Below, piece after piece: positions 16,233 through 25,352 of a stretch of DNA of 64,000 nucleotides. The stretch is taken from contig CAWJJO010000005.1 in the NCBI GenBank assembly GCA_963843285.1, positions 124,001 to 188,000 on the forward strand, given 5' to 3'. A model generated the notes under the pieces. It made no database searches, had not been told where the DNA came from, and saw nothing but the letters and a program-made list of their open reading frames with translations. Position 1 is the stretch's first letter, and the number at the start of each line of letters is the position of its first letter. Made by a program: the position numbers and the translations under genes. The stretch comes from CAZDDB01 sp963843285 (GTDB lineage: Bacteria > Acidobacteriota > HRBIN11 > JAKEFK01).

Positions 16233-18239
16233 ATGAGCCGCTCACAGACTGAGAAACGCGCGCAAGAGCTGCGTGCTGCGATCCGCCGGCACGAGCATAA
16301 ATACTACGTGGAGAATAATCCGGAGATCTCCGATTACGAATTCGATCAGCTGATATCCGAGCTGACGAAAATCGAAACGGATCATCCGGAACTGATCACT
16401 CCCGATTCACCCACGCAACGAGTCGGCGAAAAACCGGTGGAAGGATTTCCATCCGCCGCGCACCGGACCCCAATGATCAGTCTGGATAACGCCTACAGTT
16501 TTGAAGAACTGGACGCGTTCCACGATCGCGTGATCAAGATTGTCGGTCAACGGGATGTGCAATACGTAACCGAAGCCAAGATCGATGGAACCTCTGTTTC
16601 CATCGTATATGAAAACGGTCAGCTTTCCCGCGCTGTAACACGCGGGGACGGAACACGCGGGGATATTGTTACTGCAAATATCCGTACAATCCGCTCCATT
16701 CCACTGGCTCTTCCAAAACAGTTTGCGCGTTTTGCTTATCTGGAAGTGCGCGGAGAGGTATTTCTATCTCGGAAGAAGTTTCTGGAAATCAACGAGGCCC
16801 TGGAGGAAGAGGGGTTGGAGCCTTTTGCAAATCCAAGAAATTCCGCTGCGGGATCGTTGCGCCTCAAGGATCCAAAGCTGGCAGCGGCAAGAAAACTGGA
16901 TGCCTTTCTTTACTATGTCGCAGCGGATGGCAGACCTGCCACAGACAGTCAATGGAGCGCGCTGAAACTACTCGCAGACCTGGGATTCAAAACAAATCCA
17001 AACAACAAACTGTGCAAGAATCTGGAACAGGTGAAACAATTCTGCACCGAGATGGAAGAGAAGCGCGATTCGCTGGATTATGAAATCGATGGTGTGGTGG
17101 TAAAAGTAAATGACTTCCGGCTGCAGGAAGAGCTGGGCGCTACTTCCAAATTTCCGCGATGGGCAATCGCAGTAAAATTTCAGGCCAAGCAAGCCACCAC
17201 ACAGATTCAAGAGATCCGCGTTCAGGTAGGACGCACGGGGGCGCTGACTCCGGTTGCGGTTATGGAGCCTGTACTGCTGGCAGGAACGACCATTACGCAC
17301 GCTACGTTGCACAATGAAGATGAGATTCGCAGAAAGGACATCCGCATCGGCGACTTTGTTTTGATCGAACGCGGCGGTGACGTGATTCCGAAAGTGGTGA
17401 AAGTCATCGAGTCGAAACGTCAGCCCGGCGCCAGAACCTTTCACATGCCGAAGAAATGTCCTGAGTGTAATTCCATCATTGTCCGTCCCGAAGGTGAAGC
17501 GATCTCCCGATGCCCCAACCTCGCCTGCCCGGCGAAAAGACGCGAATCACTTCTGCATTTTGCGGGACGCAAGGCGATGAACATCGAAGGGCTCGGAGAA
17601 AAATTAGTGGATCAGTTGATTGCGAAGGAAATGCTGCGCGACTATGCGGACATCTATGAGCTGAAATTCGAGGAACTGGTTGAGTTGGAGCGCTTTGGCA
17701 AGAAATCAGCCGAGAACCTGATTGCGCAGATTGAAAATTCGAAGAAGCGTTCCTTGGATCAGCAGATCTTTGCGCTGGGAATTCGATTCGTCGGGGAACA
17801 CGTGGCAAAGATTCTGGCCGACCATTTTCAAACGATCGATGAGATCGGAAACGCTTCCGTCGAAGAATTGAGCTCCATCGCAGGAATCGGGAACCGGATC
17901 GCAACCAGTATCGTCGAGTTTTTCTCCATCGAGCAAAACCGCAAACTCGTGGAACGATTGAAGAAGCATGGCCTGTTTCAACCGCAGCCGAAAAAGAAGC
18001 CCCGGACAGATACGTCACTCGAGGGACTTACATTTGTAATTACCGGTACTCTGGGATTTTTCTCACGCGATCAGGCAAAAGCAGAGATCGAGCAACGCGG
18101 CGGCAAGGTGACATCATCGGTCAGCAAGAACACGGACTATCTCGTTTGTGGAGAGAGTCCGGGATCGAAGCTGGACAATGCAAAGAAACTCGGTGTCAAG
18201 ATCCTGGATGATACGGCGTTTCAGAAGTTGCTTGGATGA
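16233..18239 (+). CDS. ligA: NAD-dependent DNA ligase
   Basis: 668 residues, the full family length. Order: Ia domain (HKYYVENNPEISDYEFDQL), adenylation domain with AKIDG (adenylated K116), OB fold, Cys4 zinc finger (CPECN and CPNLACP), helix-hairpin-helix repeats and a C-terminal BRCT domain (LEGLTFVITGTL to the end). It seals nicks in replication and repair using NAD+. The open frame extends 47 codons upstream, but those codons lie in repeat F. MSRSQTEKRAQEL is the natural start. Confidence 0.97.
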   Translation: MSRSQTEKRAQELRAAIRRHEHKYYVENNPEISDYEFDQLISELTKIETDHPELITPDSPTQRVGEKPVEGFPSAAHRTPMISLDNAYSFEELDAFHDRVIKIVGQRDVQYVTEAKIDGTSVSIVYENGQLSRAVTRGDGTRGDIVTANIRTIRSIPLALPKQFARFAYLEVRGEVFLSRKKFLEINEALEEEGLEPFANPRNSAAGSLRLKDPKLAAARKLDAFLYYVAADGRPATDSQWSALKLLADLGFKTNPNNKLCKNLEQVKQFCTEMEEKRDSLDYEIDGVVVKVNDFRLQEELGATSKFPRWAIAVKFQAKQATTQIQEIRVQVGRTGALTPVAVMEPVLLAGTTITHATLHNEDEIRRKDIRIGDFVLIERGGDVIPKVVKVIESKRQPGARTFHMPKKCPECNSIIVRPEGEAISRCPNLACPAKRRESLLHFAGRKAMNIEGLGEKLVDQLIAKEMLRDYADIYELKFEELVELERFGKKSAENLIAQIENSKKRSLDQQIFALGIRFVGEHVAKILADHFQTIDEIGNASVEELSSIAGIGNRIATSIVEFFSIEQNRKLVERLKKHGLFQPQPKKKPRTDTSLEGLTFVITGTLGFFSRDQAKAEIEQRGGKVTSSVSKNTDYLVCGESPGSKLDNAKKLGVKILDDTAFQKLLG

Positions 18240-18243
18240 GTAA

Positions 18244-18293
18244 GGAGCGCAGGCGTCCTCGCCTGCATTCTAGGCCGCAGGCGTCCCGCCTGC
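18244..18293. repeat. Palindromic intergenic repeat, family A (copy 3)
   Basis: Two hairpins, GCAGGCGTCCTCGCCTGC and GCAGGCGTCCCGCCTGC, joined by ATTCTAGGCC. It fills the gap between the convergent stops of ligA and the VOC gene, where it may act as a bidirectional terminator. Confidence 0.82.
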
Positions 18294-18296
18294 AAA

Positions 18297-19082
18297 TTAC
18301 ATCGGCAGCAATTTGATCACTGCAAACGATGCGCCTTGAGGGTCTTGTAGAATCGCGAATCGTCCTGTTCCCGGAACGTCTTGTGGCGGGCTGATCACTC
18401 CTGCTCCAAGGTCCGTCGCCTTCTGAACGCTCTGTTCGCAATCCTCTACTGCAAAATAGACTAGCCAGTGAGGAGGTACGTCACCCCATTCTGCAGGAAT
18501 CTTCATCATTCCAGCTGCGGGTCGTTCGCCATTCTGAAATACCGTGTATTTTCCCGGTCCGAAGTCCATCAGTTTCCTTCCCCATCCGAATAAGCCGGAA
18601 TAGAACTCGGCCGCTTTTCCATCATCAGAGGTCAGCAGCTCATTCCAACAAAAAGTGCGCGGTTCGTTGACAAAGCTGGCGCCTATATGTTTTCCCGGTT
18701 GCCATGCTGCAAACGTGGCTCCGGTCGGATCCTGTAAGATGGCGAGGCGTCCCAGGTCCATCACGTCGATTGGCCCTGCACAAGCGGATCCGCCAAGCGT
18801 CTTGGCCTTGCTCATGCTTTCTTCCACACTTTTTGTAGAAACATAAGAGAGCCAGTTTGAAGGGACTCCCTGCGCACTCTGTGCATCGTCCATTTTGTAC
18901 AGAGCTGCTACATCCTTCCCTTCGATTCGCAGCAGGGTGTAAATCATCCCCGGGCTGGCAGGGGTATCAAAGAATTTCCAATCAAACAACGTGCAGTAGA
19001 ATTTTTTTGCAGCCTCAGGATCACTTGCGGCCAATTCGACCCAGCAAAATGATCCTGGTGCATGAGCATTGATTTCTTTCAT
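18297..19082 (-). CDS. Tandem VOC (glyoxalase/bleomycin-resistance fold) protein
   Basis: 261 residues made of two VOC domains (about 8-128 and 137-260). Each has the family landmarks PGSFCWVELAASDPEAAKKFY and PRTFCWNELLTSDDGKAAEFY, and each ends in LQDPTGATFAAWQP or LQDPQGASFAVI. Proteins of this shape bind metals or small hydrophobic ligands. Some are annotated as hydroxylase-like, but no substrate can be assigned. Cytosolic, single-gene unit. Confidence 0.88.
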   Translation of the reverse strand: MKEINAHAPGSFCWVELAASDPEAAKKFYCTLFDWKFFDTPASPGMIYTLLRIEGKDVAALYKMDDAQSAQGVPSNWLSYVSTKSVEESMSKAKTLGGSACAGPIDVMDLGRLAILQDPTGATFAAWQPGKHIGASFVNEPRTFCWNELLTSDDGKAAEFYSGLFGWGRKLMDFGPGKYTVFQNGERPAAGMMKIPAEWGDVPPHWLVYFAVEDCEQSVQKATDLGAGVISPPQDVPGTGRFAILQDPQGASFAVIKLLPM

Positions 19083-19205
19083 GGTCTACTCCATTTTTAT
19101 TGAATTGTTCCGCACTCAGACAACCGCCGTCAATCGAACGACTGCAAGACGGATTCAATCCGTTACGAGCGGGCAGTAAACAAGTCCAGAACGTATGGGA
19201 AGAGA

Positions 19206-19775
19206 TCAGAAGTAAAAAGTAGCGCCCATATTCACCAGGTACGCATCCACTTCATATCGGATCAACGGGGTATCGAATGTGAGAAACACCTTCCGCACAT
19301 CTCCGCCGACCGAAACATGTCTGCCGAGGAAGGCTTCCACTCCCGCTCCAATGTGAGCTGCGTTCTCCGTGTGGCTGATGCTCCCCTCTCCTGAAACATA
19401 GGGCAATCCCAGATCACCGCTCACGGTAGCTGTGAGATAGTACCAACCTGTTCCCGCGAGAAAATACGGCGATATTGGAAGCATCGCAAGCGGATATACA
19501 ATGCCGGATACCTGGAGCGGAGTTGTTTGCAAACGAATGTTTCCATCCCGGACCGAAAAATTATCTTCGCGGCGTTGAAGACTGACTTCACCGGCAAGGT
19601 ACTTCATAAACCGGACTCGTGCATGCCCTCCCCAAAAGAGCCGTGAGCCGCTGATTTCATTCTGGTTATATCCAAGGACACTTGTGTTGACACCCGCACC
19701 GAATTGTATGTCCGATGCAGACGCACAAAAGGGAAGCAACAATCCGAGAAACATCATCACCAGTTTCAATTTCAT
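19206..19775 (-). CDS. Small outer-membrane beta-barrel protein
   Basis: 189 residues. A signal peptide (about 1-20, LLPFCASA) is followed by alternating hydrophobic/polar strands. The chain ends in NMGATFYF with a terminal Phe, the hallmark used by the BAM machinery. The size suggests an 8-stranded barrel of the OmpA/OmpW/PagP class. No specific family was recognised. Upstream is the family C repeat. Confidence 0.7.
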   Translation of the reverse strand: MKLKLVMMFLGLLLPFCASASDIQFGAGVNTSVLGYNQNEISGSRLFWGGHARVRFMKYLAGEVSLQRREDNFSVRDGNIRLQTTPLQVSGIVYPLAMLPISPYFLAGTGWYYLTATVSGDLGLPYVSGEGSISHTENAAHIGAGVEAFLGRHVSVGGDVRKVFLTFDTPLIRYEVDAYLVNMGATFYF

Positions 19776-19848
19776 GAACCTCCAACACCCGAATTACCTT
19801 CATCATACTACAAATATCGTCTAAACAGCCGCGCATTTGCCGGCTTGG

Positions 19849-20081
19849 TAGGGGCTGTGCATTTGCCATGTGAAGCAACCTGATCGTAATAGTCCTGTTT
19901 CGCCGGCAAGCAATTTTGGACCATTCAAGTGCTCGCAAATGCACAGCCCGGGACTTGTTGCTGATCAATGCAATTCACCTAACGGGCTGAGCATTTTCTC
20001 GCGCGAACAAAATCAAAGTAAAATTGAAGACAGTCGCAAAAGTAGGAAGGATAAACTTTGGGGAAAAATGCTCAACCCCTA
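19849..20081. repeat. Double-hairpin intergenic element, family C (copy 2)
   Basis: About 233 bp between the barrel gene and the permease gene. The left arm is TAGGGGCTGTGCATTTGCC, mirrored by GCAAATGCACAGCCC. The right arm is CGGGCTGAGCATTTTC, mirrored by AAAAATGCTCAACCCCTA. It fills most of this 326-base gap. No promoter is obvious outside it. Confidence 0.85.
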
Positions 20082-20101
20082 CGAAATGAGGAAACAAACC
20101 C

Positions 20102-21094
20102 ATGCGCGGATATGTGCTTCGACGACTATTGAGTCTCTTCCCAGTATTTCTTGGTGTCACATTTCTAACTTTCTTTTTGATCAGTTTGACGCCAGGAGAC
20201 TATCTAAGTTCTCTCAAATTGAGCCCGGACATTTCCCAAGAACGCATCGAAAAACTTCGTCACGATTTTGGGCTCGACAAGCCATGGTACATTCAATATT
20301 TCCTGTGGCTCTACCGTCTCTCCCCCTTTGAATTTCCATTCGGAGTGAAGTGGCCCGACCCAGGCTATTCTTTTTCCAACCGAACGCCGGTGCTTGATTT
20401 GATTGGGCCGCGGGTCTGCAACACACTGATCCTCTCCTGCTCTGCGGAAGGATTCATTTGGATCATCGCCATCCCGCTGGGTGTTCTGGCTGCTGCGCGC
20501 AAGGGCCGCTGGCCGGACAAACTTTGTTCGATGGGAGTCTTCATGGGCATTTCCATGCCCGAAATCTTGCTCGCGCTTCTGGCTCTCCTCATCGCTGCAA
20601 GAACAGGATGGTTTCCTACGGGAGGCATGCATTCCATCGATTTCGAGTACCTCCCGATCTTGCAAAAAGGCATCGATCTTTTGAAACACCTTGTTCTCCC
20701 TACGTTGGTTCTTGGAATCGGCGGGGCCGCAAGTTTGATGAGGTATATGAGAGGAAGTCTGATCGAAACTCTTTCTTCCGATTATGTTCGCACGGCGCGG
20801 GCAAAAGGATTGAAGGAACGAAATGTGGTGATTCGTCATGCTCTCCGGAATGCGGTCAATCCGGTGCTGACCTTGTTTGGATTGTCTTTTGCAAATTTAA
20901 TCAGCAGCTCATTTCTGGTTGAAATTATTATGGGGTGGCCGGGCCTGGGAAAATTGACTTACCAGGCGATGTTATCCCGGGATCAATATTTGCTAATGGC
21001 TTCATTGCTCCTGGCAACCGGATTCCTGATCGTAGGAAACCTGGTGGCCGATCTGCTTCTGGCAGCTTCTGATCCGAGAATTCGTTATGAATAG
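20102..21094 (+). CDS. ABC transporter permease, DppB/OppB type
   Basis: 330 residues with an N-terminal membrane segment (RRLLSLFPVFLGVTFLTFF), the LTPGDY motif and five further helices. The inner-membrane EAA-like loop reads YVRTARAKGLKERNVVIRHALRNA. Such permeases import peptides, nickel or opines together with a second permease, two ATPases and a binding protein. Only the partner permease follows, overlapping by 8 bases. No ATPase or binding protein is visible nearby. Confidence 0.9.
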   Translation: MRGYVLRRLLSLFPVFLGVTFLTFFLISLTPGDYLSSLKLSPDISQERIEKLRHDFGLDKPWYIQYFLWLYRLSPFEFPFGVKWPDPGYSFSNRTPVLDLIGPRVCNTLILSCSAEGFIWIIAIPLGVLAAARKGRWPDKLCSMGVFMGISMPEILLALLALLIAARTGWFPTGGMHSIDFEYLPILQKGIDLLKHLVLPTLVLGIGGAASLMRYMRGSLIETLSSDYVRTARAKGLKERNVVIRHALRNAVNPVLTLFGLSFANLISSSFLVEIIMGWPGLGKLTYQAMLSRDQYLLMASLLLATGFLIVGNLVADLLLAASDPRIRYE

Positions 21095-22160
21095 TTTGTC
21101 CAGTCAGCTGGTTCGGGTCCGCAGTCTTAAAGAGAACCGGTTGGCTTCGATATCCGCGGCGCTTTTGATCGTACTCTATTGTCTGGCTGGATTTGCCGGG
21201 TTTTTCAGTCCGTATTCACCGACCACCGATGAGTTTCGAGACCTGTTCTTTCATCCGCCTACACCGGTGCATTTTCGCGATGAAACAGGCAACCTTCATT
21301 TGCGTCCATTCGTATATCGCACACAGGTTTTGGACAGGAACCGGATGCTCTATTCCTCGATCCGGCAAGAAAAGATACCGGTGCGCTTTTTTGTCGCGGG
21401 AAGTGACTACAAGATTCTTGGACTATTCCGAAGCAATCTACACTTGTTTGGAGCTGATTCACCGGGACATATCTTCCTGTTTGGAACGGATCAACTGGGA
21501 CGGGATACCTTTTCGCGAGTCTTGCACGGTGCGCAAATTTCTCTCTCGATCGGTCTGGTGGGAGTCCTGATCACAACGATTCTCGGATTGCTCATCGGTG
21601 GTATTGCTGGATTTTACGGTGGGAAGATAGACTCGATTCTGATGCGTTTGGTCGAGATCCTGATGTCAGTCCCGGCGCTCTATCTGATTCTGACGCTGAG
21701 AAGCATTCTTCCGGATCGAATGAGCTCGGCATCCACTTATTTCCTGATGGTGTCCATCTTGAGTCTTGTAGGTTGGACAGCCATGGCCCGCGTCATCCGC
21801 GGGATGGTTTTGTCCATCCGCGAAAAAGAATTTGTTCTGGCCGCCCGCGCTTTGGGCAGCTCCAATGCGAGGATCTTGGCGCGTCACATTCTTCCGAACA
21901 CACTGGGGTACGTGATCGTTCGTTCTACTTTATTGGTTCCCGCGTACATTCTGGGTGAGGTAGCGCTCAGCTTCCTGGGTGCAGGGGTGCGCGAGCCGGT
22001 TCCAAGCTGGGGGAACATGCTTGCCGTCGCGCAAAACCTTCGTGTTCTGGAACAATTTACCTGGATTCTTGCTCCCGGCGTCTTTCTCTTTTTTACTGTT
22101 TTGGCGTTTAACTTTCTTGGCGATGGATTGAGAGACGCGCTGGATCCGAAACTGAGATGA
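21087..22160 (+). CDS. ABC transporter permease, DppC/OppC type
   Basis: 357 residues. The N-terminal helix (LASISAALLIVLYCLAGFAGFFSPYSPT) is followed by a long soluble segment of about 90 residues that is larger than usual for DppC. The DQLGRDTFSRVLHGAQISL motif, five helices and the EAA loop EFVLAARALGSSNARILARHILPN follow. It forms a heterodimer with the preceding DppB-like protein. The gene is followed by a convergent histidine kinase. Confidence 0.9.
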   Translation: MNSLSSQLVRVRSLKENRLASISAALLIVLYCLAGFAGFFSPYSPTTDEFRDLFFHPPTPVHFRDETGNLHLRPFVYRTQVLDRNRMLYSSIRQEKIPVRFFVAGSDYKILGLFRSNLHLFGADSPGHIFLFGTDQLGRDTFSRVLHGAQISLSIGLVGVLITTILGLLIGGIAGFYGGKIDSILMRLVEILMSVPALYLILTLRSILPDRMSSASTYFLMVSILSLVGWTAMARVIRGMVLSIREKEFVLAARALGSSNARILARHILPNTLGYVIVRSTLLVPAYILGEVALSFLGAGVREPVPSWGNMLAVAQNLRVLEQFTWILAPGVFLFFTVLAFNFLGDGLRDALDPKLR

Positions 22161-22192
22161 TCTTTGCGAACCTTGCGTCTTTGCGAGAAATC

Positions 22193-23611
22193 CTACGTCA
22201 ATTTGTATTCAGGGAGCTTTTCGATAGACTGGTAATTGGGAAGAGTAAACACGAACTTGGAACCCTTCCCGGCCTGGCTTTCAACCCAGATTCTGCCGCC
22301 ATGGGCCTGGACGATGCCGCGACAGATGCTCAATCCGAGTCCTGTTCCCGGTTCCTTGATGCGCATTGCGCCGTCCGTACGATAAAATTCGTCAAAAATC
22401 TTCTCCTTGTCCGGCTCGGAAATACCGATTCCGGTGTCGCTAATGCTGACCTGAGCAAAACCGGCAATGAAGGTATCCCCCTGCACTTCCAGAGTGGGAA
22501 TTTCGTCCACCATGACCTGGACCGTGCCGCCCGTTGGCGTGTACTTCACAGCATTGTCCATAAGGTTTAGAATCAGCTGATAGATCTTGTCCGGCGCAAT
22601 CGAAATCTGGATCGGCCTCTTTCCAAAGACTACAGAAACGCGAAGCTGCTTCGCCTGGGCTCGTGACCGAAGAGCTTCGGCTGCGCGATCGATCACAGAC
22701 GTCAAATCCGTGTCCGCCTTGTCGATTTGCTGCTTTCCGGACTTAATCCTGGAAATGTCAAGAAGTTCATCCACGAGTCTGGCTAATCTCAAGGCTTCGC
22801 CATGAATGATGGAGGAGTACTGAATCATCTGATCTTCATCGTTTACCTTTCCTGATTTCAGACGGTCCGAGTATCCCTGGATGACAGTCAAAGGCGTGCG
22901 GAATTCATGCGCGAGCATATTGATAAAATCCGATTTCTTGCGATCCAGTGTGCGCAGCTCTTGGTTTTCCTTTTCTATTCTCTGCATCGCCAGAGTATCT
23001 TCGTATAAACGGGATTTTCCGATTGCTCGTTCCGCGTGTTCAGCGAGCGCCTCAAACATAATCAGATCCTCTTCGGTAAATGTGCGCATAATAAATCGGC
23101 TGTCAACATAAATAACACCGGTCACCTGTTCCAGATCCTTCAACGGGACGCAAAGAATCGTACGCAGGTCGAGATTGCTGACGCTATCCGACATTTTGAA
23201 ACGCCGTTCTGTCTGTGCATCTCGTACCCACGCCGGCTTGCCCGTCTCCGCAACACGCATCGCCACCGTCATACTGATCTTGAAACTTTCCTGCGCCAAG
23301 TCCTTCCTCGCAGAGTTTCGCGCAACACGAAATTCCATTTTCGGCTTGATTTGAGGAGCTGGAGTAATCACCGGATCGTACAGCCGGTGATCCAGCTTGT
23401 ATGGATTTTCCAGCAACATCAAAAAGCCGCGCTCCGCTCCGGTAAGCTCGATCGCGTTATCCACAACTTTCTTCAGGAGCTCCTCCATCTCTGTAATGGA
23501 ATTGATCCCCTTGATCAGATCCAGGAGAATATTCAGACGACGAAGCTCCTTGGCCTCGTGACTCAATGAATCAAAACCACCCTGAGCCTGATCCGCGGAT
23601 GAACGATCCAT
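22193..23611 (-). CDS. GAF-domain sensor histidine kinase
   Basis: 472 residues from the ATG at 23611 (AGGAGGAG lies about 13 bases upstream; the frame is open to a TTG at 23653). A GAF domain spans about 30-200. The dimerisation/phospho-acceptor helix carries the H-box MLAHEFRTPLTVIQGYSDRL (His about 235). The catalytic domain has the N-box LMDNAVKYT, G1 SDTGIGIS, F-box and G2 GTGLGLSI. There is no membrane segment, so it senses a cytosolic signal. No response regulator is adjacent, making it an orphan kinase. Confidence 0.92.
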   Translation of the reverse strand: MDRSSADQAQGGFDSLSHEAKELRRLNILLDLIKGINSITEMEELLKKVVDNAIELTGAERGFLMLLENPYKLDHRLYDPVITPAPQIKPKMEFRVARNSARKDLAQESFKISMTVAMRVAETGKPAWVRDAQTERRFKMSDSVSNLDLRTILCVPLKDLEQVTGVIYVDSRFIMRTFTEEDLIMFEALAEHAERAIGKSRLYEDTLAMQRIEKENQELRTLDRKKSDFINMLAHEFRTPLTVIQGYSDRLKSGKVNDEDQMIQYSSIIHGEALRLARLVDELLDISRIKSGKQQIDKADTDLTSVIDRAAEALRSRAQAKQLRVSVVFGKRPIQISIAPDKIYQLILNLMDNAVKYTPTGGTVQVMVDEIPTLEVQGDTFIAGFAQVSISDTGIGISEPDKEKIFDEFYRTDGAMRIKEPGTGLGLSICRGIVQAHGGRIWVESQAGKGSKFVFTLPNYQSIEKLPEYKLT

Positions 23612-23747
23612 TTTGGAACTTTCTCCTCCTGTTTTGCCGTCCTGTGAAGACAATAGAACCCTTCAATTTTTCAAATCATCATAACGTAAAAGTACCTGTG
23701 GCGCAAACGAATCCGTCGTCTCAATACCGTGGACCGAGATTCGATTA

Positions 23748-23966
23748 CTATTCCTGTAGTACTATATTATGCACATTGAGGATCGGACCGGACATGATGA
23801 ACGAGACACGTCTTTTTTCGATTTCACCCTCAATCAGGACCTGTTGCCCGTCTTTCAGATTCTTCAGTGTTCCGATCAGTTGATACGTGTTGCCGTCCGG
23901 ACTTTCCAGCTTCCAGAATCCTCCTTCCAGAGGGGAAAATCGGATCGTTCCTGAAAATGTGCTCAA
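23748..23966 (-). CDS. Small OB-fold-like protein of unknown function
   Basis: I place the start at the TTG at 23966, because AGGAGG lies exactly 7 bases before it. This gives 72 residues beginning STFSGTIRFSPLEGGFWKL. An in-frame ATG at 24035 exists but has no ribosome site, and its extra residues look non-coding. The pattern G-T-I-R-F-x-P-L-E-G-G-F-W followed by DGNTYQLIG suggests a small beta-barrel like DUF5818 domains. That is a tentative memory-based match. No catalytic residues are evident. Confidence 0.6.
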   Translation of the reverse strand: MSTFSGTIRFSPLEGGFWKLESPDGNTYQLIGTLKNLKDGQQVLIEGEIEKRRVSFIMSGPILNVHNIVLQE

Positions 23967-24049
23967 GTTGTGGCCTCCTGGATCATCATGGCGGAAAGCC
24001 GGGTCCCCATGAAAATGAATTTTCGATGGGAGCACAGGGCTTCCGCGAT

Positions 24050-24055
24050 TATAAT
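24050..24055 (+). promoter_or_regulatory. -10 element upstream of pfkA
   Basis: TATAAT about 37 bases before the GTG start. Transcription from about 24062 would give a 30-base leader containing AAGGT at a normal distance from the GTG. Confidence 0.45.
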
Positions 24056-24091
24056 AAAGTTCATGGAATCTATTCTACAAGGTCGCAGGCT

Positions 24092-25180
24092 GTGAAAATT
24101 GGACTTCTTACCGGCGGCGGTGATTGCCCGGGACTAAACGCCGTCATCCGGGCAGTTGTGAGAACTGCCACCCTTCACTATGGCTTCTATGTCATGGGAA
24201 TCGAGGATGGTTACGAAGGGCTGCTTTCTCCTTTGAAAGTGCGGCCGCTTGCCATGGAGGATGTGAAGGGAATTCTGCAACGAGGTGGAACCATTCTCGG
24301 AACCAGCAATCGCGGGAATCCGTTTCAATTCAAATCCAGGAATGATCGTGGAGAAATCGAAGTGCGCGACCGTTCCGCAGAGTTGCTGGAAAACTACAAG
24401 CGTTTGCGATTGGACGGTCTGATTGTTGTAGGTGGAGACGGCAGTCTCAAACTCGCGGATCGACTCATGCGTGATCATGGAATTCCTGTGGTAGGCGTTC
24501 CAAAAACGATCGACAATGACATCTCCGGTACCGAATACACATTTGGTTTTGATACAGCCGTCTGTACGGCCACGGAGGCTCTGGATAAGTTGCACACGAC
24601 GGCAGAGAGTCACCATCGCGCGATGTATCTGGAAGTCATGGGAAGAAACGCAGGCTGGATTGCGATTCATGCCGGGCTTGCGGGAGGCGCAGATGTCATT
24701 CTGATTCCTGAAATTCCATTTCGTTTTGAGAAAGTTTGCGAAAAAATTGAGGAACGCGTCGCGATGGGGCGTAACTTCAGTATCGTAATTGTTGCGGAAG
24801 GCGCCAAACCTGTAGGCGGCACAGAAATCTGGAAGGAAAGGGCCGAGGATAGCCTGGGAGGCGGACGTTTGGGCGGTATCGCCGAATTTGTCTGCTCGGA
24901 AGTAGCAAAAATTACGGGGCAGGAATCCCGGGTAACCGTGCTGGGCCATTTGCAGCGTGGCGGAAGTCCGACTCCATTTGATCGTGCGCTGGCCACGCGC
25001 TTTGGATCGACCGCCGCACACCTGGTAGCGGAAAAAAGATTTGGAACGATGGCTGCCCTTCAATGCAATGAGATCGCAGCCGTACCTCTATCCAAAGCCG
25101 TGGGAAATGTGAAAACAGTTCCATCAGAAGGTGAATTGGTGAGAATTGCAAGATCGCTGGGAATTGCCTTCGGCGATTGA
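24092..25180 (+). CDS. pfkA: 6-phosphofructokinase
   Basis: 362 residues from a GTG at 24092, preceded by AAGGT. Earlier in-frame codons are not family-like. It phosphorylates fructose 6-phosphate in glycolysis. Landmarks: GGGDCPGLNAVIRAV at the start, VVGGDGSLK (114-118) and PKTIDNDI (137-144), and HLQRGGSPTPFDR near the end. The Gly in GGDGS points to ATP rather than pyrophosphate as donor. The Lys in PKTIDND is the group III combination, which differs from the PGTIDND of E. coli PfkA. It stands alone, convergent with the MFS gene across a long non-coding stretch. Confidence 0.94.
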   Translation: MKIGLLTGGGDCPGLNAVIRAVVRTATLHYGFYVMGIEDGYEGLLSPLKVRPLAMEDVKGILQRGGTILGTSNRGNPFQFKSRNDRGEIEVRDRSAELLENYKRLRLDGLIVVGGDGSLKLADRLMRDHGIPVVGVPKTIDNDISGTEYTFGFDTAVCTATEALDKLHTTAESHHRAMYLEVMGRNAGWIAIHAGLAGGADVILIPEIPFRFEKVCEKIEERVAMGRNFSIVIVAEGAKPVGGTEIWKERAEDSLGGGRLGGIAEFVCSEVAKITGQESRVTVLGHLQRGGSPTPFDRALATRFGSTAAHLVAEKRFGTMAALQCNEIAAVPLSKAVGNVKTVPSEGELVRIARSLGIAFGD

Positions 25181-25206
25181 ACTTTGTTTCAGGGCGCGGG
25201 TTTGAA

Positions 25207-25330
25207 TTACATCAACCGAACCTTCGTCGTTTCTCCTCCGGAACTTACCCGCCAGTAGATTTTTTTCTCAGACTAAAATCGAACCGCCTTTTCTTTCGGG
25301 TGTGATTCGATTGGTCCTTTCAACAGCCAT
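25207..25330 (-). pseudogene. Split small ORF downstream of the GEMM riboswitch
   Basis: Two reading frames follow the aptamer on the minus strand. The first starts at ATG 25330, with GAGG 7 bases before it, and encodes 20 residues (MAVERTNRITPERKGGSILV) up to TGA at 25268. The second, in the +1 frame, encodes YWRVSSGGETTKVRLM and stops at 25207. It has no start of its own. A +1 shift at GTC-TGA-GAA would join them into a protein of about 40 residues. I half-recall similar small basic proteins from other genomes but cannot verify this. Either a frameshift mutation or recoding is possible. Confidence 0.4.
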
Positions 25331-25352
25331 CCACCAACCTCATTTTTGATGA

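Noticed and set aside
22161..22192. CTTTGCG-rich phrase between permease and kinase genes
   Set aside because: It looks like a short dispersed phrase (tttgcgaacc, tctttgcgag) known from other genomes, but only one copy is present, so I do not call a repeat.
24134..25063. 309-codon minus-strand frame inside phosphofructokinase
   Set aside because: The plus-strand frame is a complete, motif-rich enzyme. The antisense frame has no recognisable features.
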